Positions 15,264 through 18,891 of a stretch of DNA of 18,891 nt are shown piece by piece. The translations under genes were made by a program, and so were the position numbers. The notes beneath the pieces were generated by a model, which was not told where the DNA came from, made no database searches, and saw nothing but the letters and a program-made list of their open reading frames with translations. How positions within the stretch are numbered: position 1 is the first letter of the stretch; every line of letters begins with the position of its first letter. The stretch spans positions 1 through 18,891 of the forward strand of contig CALPPS020000047.1 of assembly GCA_943325515.2 (NCBI GenBank), read 5' to 3'. The DNA comes from Flavobacterium psychrophilum (GTDB lineage: Bacteria > Bacteroidota > Bacteroidia > Flavobacteriales > Flavobacteriaceae).

Positions 15264-16076
15264 TTAGTATTGAAGAATTAATTCTTTGATTAGTTGTCTC
15301 AATTTAGGTTCTGCTTCGTTAGCAGCTTTTAAAACTTCATCATGAGTTATAGATGATAGATATTCTTCACTACCCATATCTGTAATTACTGAAATGCCAA
15401 AAGTTTCCAAATCCATGTGTCGAGCAACTATAACCTCAGGGACGGTAGACATACCAACACAATCCGCTCCAATAACCTTTACCATTTTATATTCGTGTAA
15501 GGTTTCGAAAGTTGGCCCTTGCAATCCCAAATAAACCCCGTCAAGTAATTCAATATTAGAAGTTGAAGCTATTTCTTTCACTTTAGCAATCATTTTTAAA
15601 CTGTAGGGTTCACTCATATTTACAAATCTAGGCCCGAATCGAGAATCATTTTTTCCTCTCAAAGGATGTTCTGGCATCATATTGATATGGTCTTTTATCA
15701 CCACAATAGAACCCACTTTATAATTAGGATTTACTCCGCCAGAAGCATTAGAAACTATTAATTTTGTCACTCCAATATACTTCATCACACGAACAGGGAA
15801 AGTAACTTCCTGCATAGAATAGCCTTCGTAATAATGAAATCTTCCTTGCATTGCAACTATTTTCTTATTACCAATAGTACCAAAAATCAAAGCGCCTTTA
15901 TGACCCTCTACCGTTGAAACTGGAAAATTTGGAATATCGTGATACTGCAAAGTAAACTCAATAGTAATATCATCTGTAAAACTACCTAATCCAGAACCCA
16001 AAATCACACCATATTCTGGGGTGAAATTTGTTTTGCTCTTTATAAAATTAACGGTTTCTTGAACAAGTTCCCACAT
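15264..16076 (-). CDS. Purine nucleoside phosphorylase (trimeric PNP family)
   Basis: PNP of 270 aa, splitting purine nucleosides with phosphate into base and (deoxy)ribose 1-phosphate for salvage. Motifs: phosphate-binding 'GSGLGSF' near the N-terminus, 'GRFHYYEGY', 'SNASGGVNP', 'GPTFET', 'VGMSTVPEVIVARH' and 'ITDMG' (231-235). D233 occupies the place of the base-recognising Asn of human PNP (N243), as I recall also in other Bacteroidota, so base preference should not be assumed. Usual symbols are punA or deoD; deoD would be misleading for this family. The start codon lies inside the end of lpxK (29-bp overlap, different frame), so translation is probably coupled. Confidence 0.93.
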   Translation of the reverse strand: MWELVQETVNFIKSKTNFTPEYGVILGSGLGSFTDDITIEFTLQYHDIPNFPVSTVEGHKGALIFGTIGNKKIVAMQGRFHYYEGYSMQEVTFPVRVMKYIGVTKLIVSNASGGVNPNYKVGSIVVIKDHINMMPEHPLRGKNDSRFGPRFVNMSEPYSLKMIAKVKEIASTSNIELLDGVYLGLQGPTFETLHEYKMVKVIGADCVGMSTVPEVIVARHMDLETFGISVITDMGSEEYLSSITHDEVLKAANEAEPKLRQLIKELILQY

Positions 16077-17067
16077 AGTTTAGAATAAATTTATCAAAAG
16101 TCTCTTGGTAATCAATGAACTTACTTTTGATAGGTAAATAATATAATTGTTTTGCTAAGATATCTGAGTTCAAACGAACAAAATCTTTTTCGGTTGTAAT
16201 TATAACTTTGTCCCTTGCTATATTTTTAATGTTTATAATTTCGCTTTCGCTAAAATGGTGATGATCGGAAAAAGTCAAAATTTCATCATTTTTAGTTTTT
16301 AAATAATCGAAAAAAGGCTTTGGATTTGCAATTCCTGCTAATAAAACTTTTTCTTTTGATTTAATTTCTGAAACTTCCAAAGTATCATTTTGATTATAAA
16401 CCTTGTCATCATAGTCAATAAAACTAAAAAATATTGGAATATCAAAACCTATTTTCTTTTTAATGGTTTCTTGCTCAAGTTGAGAAATTGTTGTTGGACA
16501 TTTACTGACAATTATCATATTAGCTCTTTTTGCACCATTTCTTGTTTCCCGTAGATTTCCCATTGGTAATATAAAATCATCAATAAACAAATCATCAAAA
16601 GACGTTAAAAGTATATAAAAACCAGCTCTAACTCTCAGGTGCTGAAAGGCATCGTCAAGTAAAATAACTTCGGGTTTTTCTTTTTGGTTTAACAGTTGCT
16701 TAATACCATTTTGTCTGTCTGCATCAACAGCTACTTTAATTTCAGGAAATTTTTTAAAATATTGAAAAGGTTCATCTCCTAGAATTTCAGCATTTGAGTT
16801 TGCATCCGCCAAAACAAACCCTTTTGATTTTCTTTTATAACCTCTACTCAAGGTTGCTATTCTGTATTTAGAGGAAAGCAACCGAATTAAATATTCAATT
16901 TGAGGTGTTTTTCCTGTACCTCCAACACTTAAATTCCCTACAACAATAACCGGAATGTCAAAAGAATAGGATTTGAAAATACCTTTATCGTAAAGATAAA
17001 TTCTTAAAGAAGTAAGTAAACCATATAGAATGGCAAAAGGGAAAAGTAATTTTCGTAACAAAATCAT
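16048..17067 (-). CDS. lpxK: Tetraacyldisaccharide 4'-kinase
   Basis: Lipid A 4'-kinase of 339 aa, phosphorylating tetraacyldisaccharide 1-phosphate to lipid IVA on the inner face of the inner membrane. The N-terminal hydrophobic helix (about 8-25) is the usual membrane anchor. Then come the P-loop GNLSVGGTGKTP (44-55), 'LSRGYKRKSKGF' (73-84), 'GDEPFQ' (97-102), 'DDAFQHLRVR' (138-147) and the C-terminal 'FSDHHHF' and 'TTEKDFVRL' motifs. The C-terminus 'VGTCSRNR' runs 29 bp into the downstream PNP gene. It shows that the organism makes lipid A, as expected for a Gram-negative. Confidence 0.95.
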   Translation of the reverse strand: MILLRKLLFPFAILYGLLTSLRIYLYDKGIFKSYSFDIPVIVVGNLSVGGTGKTPQIEYLIRLLSSKYRIATLSRGYKRKSKGFVLADANSNAEILGDEPFQYFKKFPEIKVAVDADRQNGIKQLLNQKEKPEVILLDDAFQHLRVRAGFYILLTSFDDLFIDDFILPMGNLRETRNGAKRANMIIVSKCPTTISQLEQETIKKKIGFDIPIFFSFIDYDDKVYNQNDTLEVSEIKSKEKVLLAGIANPKPFFDYLKTKNDEILTFSDHHHFSESEIINIKNIARDKVIITTEKDFVRLNSDILAKQLYYLPIKSKFIDYQETFDKFILNYVGTCSRNR

Positions 17068-17112
17068 AGTACGAAAATAGAGAATTTACCTCTAATACAC
17101 GAATGTTTTTTA

Positions 17113-17120
17113 TATTTTTG
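17113..17120 (+). promoter_or_regulatory. Candidate -7 box upstream of the secreted protein and nif3 gene
   Basis: TATTTTTG matches TAnnTTTG; a second full match, TATCTTTG, lies at 17134-17141, 46 bases before the ATG at 17187. Which one is used, if either, cannot be told, and no -33 TTG fits well. The promoter would serve the downstream genes 17187-18891. Confidence 0.35.
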
Positions 17121-17186
17121 ATGTAAAAGATTTTATCTTTGAAAAAATTACAGTTTAAAATTATTTATGCCTTTTGAGCTAAACAA

Positions 17187-17753
17187 ATGAAAACATTTTA
17201 CTTTATAATAGCTTTATTTTTTTTCAACACTACAAGTATTTTTGCTCAAGAAAACGATAACGTTAAAATTTTGAAAATCATATTTTCTAAATACTACAAA
17301 AATGAAAAAGTCATTGCCAAAGGAAGATTACAACTTCTAAATTTTTATTGTAAAAAAGCACCTAATAATGAAGAAGTTTTGGAAGTGATTTCAAAAAGTG
17401 ATTTACTTAAGAAATATGGCATTGAAATAAAAAAACAAATTATCTATGGCATAGACGAAGATTGGTCAGAAGAATACAACAACTTGTTCAACAATCAAAA
17501 TCAATACCTAAATAAAAAGGTTAATAAATGTATATCATTAGAAGATTTTCAAAAAGTTTCTAATCAATATGGTGAAAATAACCAACGATTATTGATAATT
17601 AATAAACCTATATATTTTTCAAATAATAATTTTGCTTTAGTAAAAATTGCATTCTATAGAAACATTGAGCACAATAGTGGTAGTTTTTTATTATTAGAAA
17701 AAGTAAATGGTATTTGGATCATAAAAGAATATTTAAACGAATGGGCAACATAA
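17187..17753 (+). CDS. Secreted hypothetical protein
   Basis: I do not recognise this 188-aa protein. It has a type I signal peptide (MKTFYFIIALFFFNTTSIFAQ) with likely cleavage around Ala20-Gln21, so it is probably periplasmic or exported. The mature part is rich in Lys, Asn and Ile, with two Cys (in 'NFYCKKAP' and 'VNKCISLEDF') that might form a disulfide, and a C-terminal strand pattern 'GSFLLLEKVNGIWIIKEYLNEW' like small NTF2-like or lipocalin-like proteins. That resemblance is too weak for a call. Its TAA is one base before the ATG of the Nif3-family gene, so the two are probably co-transcribed. Confidence 0.75.
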   Translation: MKTFYFIIALFFFNTTSIFAQENDNVKILKIIFSKYYKNEKVIAKGRLQLLNFYCKKAPNNEEVLEVISKSDLLKKYGIEIKKQIIYGIDEDWSEEYNNLFNNQNQYLNKKVNKCISLEDFQKVSNQYGENNQRLLIINKPIYFSNNNFALVKIAFYRNIEHNSGSFLLLEKVNGIWIIKEYLNEWAT

Positions 17754-17754
17754 T

Positions 17755-18849
17755 ATGAAACTAAAAGAGATACTATTAATACTTGAAGAAATAGCTCCAT
17801 TGGGGTATGCTGAAGATTTTGACAATGTTGGTTTACTTGTAGGTGATATTGAAACTAAAACAACAGGAATTCTGGTTTGTCATGATGCTTTAGAAAATGT
17901 AATTGACGAAGCTATTACAAAAAAATGCAACTTGGTAGTTTGCTTTCATCCTATAATATTCTCAGGGTTAAAGAAAATAACTGGAAAAAATTATGTTGAG
18001 CGTTCAATTCTAAAAGCCATAAAAAATGACATTGCGATATATGCTGTTCATACTGCTTTAGATAATCATAAAAATGGTGTCAATAAAATATTTAGTGATG
18101 CTTTAAGTTTAGTTAACACCAAAATACTTATTCCAAAACAAAACTTCATCCAAAAACTAGTTACTTACACCACAGCTGAAAATGTAGAAAAATTAAGAAA
18201 TGCCTTGTTTGATGCTGGCGCAGGAAAAATTGGCAACTATGAAAATTGCAGTTTTAATTCTAAAGGCATAGGCACTTTCATGGGCAATGAAGATAGTGAT
18301 CCCAAAATTGGAAATCGATTTGAATTTGTAGAAAATGAAGAAATTAAAATTGAAGTAACCTATGAGAAATACTCACAATCTAAAGTTCTAAAAGCCTTAT
18401 TTAACAATCATGTTTATGAAGAAGTAGCCTACAGTATTCATGAATTACAAAATGTTCACCAAAATATTGGACTCGGAATGATAGGTGAACTTGAGAAACC
18501 TATGACAGAAAATGAGTTCCTTTCTTTTGTAAAAGATAAAATGCAATGTGGTAGCATTCGTCATAGTGCATTACTTGGAAAACCAATAAAAAAAGTAGCC
18601 GTGCTTGGCGGTTCAGGAAGCTTTGCTATTCAAAATGCGAAACAAGCTGGGGCAGATATTTTTTTAACAGCTGATTTGAAATATCATAACTTTTATGAAG
18701 CTGAAAATCAATTGGTTTTAGCTGATATTGGCCACTTTGAAAGTGAAAGATTTACAAAAAATTATATTGTTGATTTTCTTAAGAAAAAAATCCTTAATTT
18801 TGCAATCATTTTTTCGGAAGAAAATACAAATCCAGTTAAGTACTTATAA
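17755..18849 (+). CDS. Nif3-like dinuclear metal centre protein (YbgI/YqfO family)
   Basis: Nif3-family protein of 364 aa, the long form with a central PII/CutA-like insert (about residues 130-230), as in B. subtilis YqfO. The family forms hexameric rings with two metals per subunit; its function is unresolved (often labelled GTP cyclohydrolase 1 type 2 homolog). Core motifs: 'AEDFDNVGLLVGD' (19-31), 'CFHPIIFSG' (63-71, H65), 'AVHTALDNHKNGVN' (97-110, D103), 'VLGGSGSF', and 'GHFESE' (326-331, H327 and E331). The first His of the usual HH-P pair is Phe64, so one metal ligand seems replaced. It is followed 3 bases later by the next gene. Confidence 0.92.
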   Translation: MKLKEILLILEEIAPLGYAEDFDNVGLLVGDIETKTTGILVCHDALENVIDEAITKKCNLVVCFHPIIFSGLKKITGKNYVERSILKAIKNDIAIYAVHTALDNHKNGVNKIFSDALSLVNTKILIPKQNFIQKLVTYTTAENVEKLRNALFDAGAGKIGNYENCSFNSKGIGTFMGNEDSDPKIGNRFEFVENEEIKIEVTYEKYSQSKVLKALFNNHVYEEVAYSIHELQNVHQNIGLGMIGELEKPMTENEFLSFVKDKMQCGSIRHSALLGKPIKKVAVLGGSGSFAIQNAKQAGADIFLTADLKYHNFYEAENQLVLADIGHFESERFTKNYIVDFLKKKILNFAIIFSEENTNPVKYL

Positions 18850-18852
18850 AAT

Positions 18853-18891
18853 ATGGCGACTACAAAAGAACTAAGTGTTGAAGACAAATTA
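18853..18891 (+). CDS. Start of a probable C4-type zinc-ribbon protein (runs off window)
   Basis: Only 13 codons are visible, MATTKELSVEDKL. In flavobacteria the gene after nif3 is commonly a zinc-ribbon, coiled-coil protein whose N-terminus is very similar (recalled, not searched). The ATG follows the Nif3 stop by 3 bases, indicating one operon. The Cys residues that would confirm it are outside the window. Confidence 0.6.
   Translation, partial: MATTKELSVEDKL

Overview
The window looks like chromosomal DNA from a low-GC Bacteroidota bacterium of the Flavobacterium type. The evidence is strong AT richness, near absence of Shine-Dalgarno sequences before start codons, several promoter boxes fitting the Bacteroidota -7 consensus TAnnTTTG, many short Flavobacteriia-style lipoproteins, a bacillithiol gene (bshB1) and menaquinone genes together, and a long single-chain PurL. 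Assignment to genus is inference from remembered protein sequences, not from a search.

Layout, left to right. (1) 1-68: 5' end of an RluE/RsuA-type pseudouridine synthase (minus), divergent from rmuC (plus). (2) 1596-2545: a minus-strand pair, DUF1801 protein then GNAT acetyltransferase, overlapping by ATGA. (3) 2642-3667: secreted M28 metallopeptidase, then a bidirectional terminator and tRNA-His (minus). (4) 3854-5286: a small AT-rich cassette with an XRE-type regulator, a perfect 16-bp palindrome in the divergent promoter region, and two small lipoprotein genes. It is flanked by two ~50-bp direct copies of the 3' end of bshB1. (5) 5280-7632 (minus): menI (DHNA-CoA thioesterase) and an isochorismate synthase joined stop-to-start, then bshB1, separated by a 16-copy heptamer tandem array. 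(6) 7832-13174: a beta-helix lipoprotein and purL (FGAM synthase). (7) 13320-15257: lipA and a gapA-type GAPDH. (8) 15264-17067 (minus): lpxK overlapping a purine nucleoside phosphorylase by 29 bp. (9) 17187-18891: a secreted hypothetical protein, a Nif3-family protein and the start of a probable zinc-ribbon protein.

Most genes are housekeeping: purine synthesis and salvage (purL, PNP), lipoate (lipA), glycolysis (GAPDH), lipid A (lpxK), menaquinone (menI and the isochorismate synthase) and bacillithiol (bshB1). The unusual content is accessory. The best candidate for something undescribed is the XRE/two-lipoprotein cassette, which sits exactly between two in-frame copies of the last 18 codons plus stop of bshB1. 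This looks like insertion into a gene's 3' end with restoration of the C-terminus, but no recombinase is visible. Second is the ATTATCA heptamer: 16 tandem copies lie between two genes, and a related sequence lies in frame inside purL, in the one orientation that has no stop codons.
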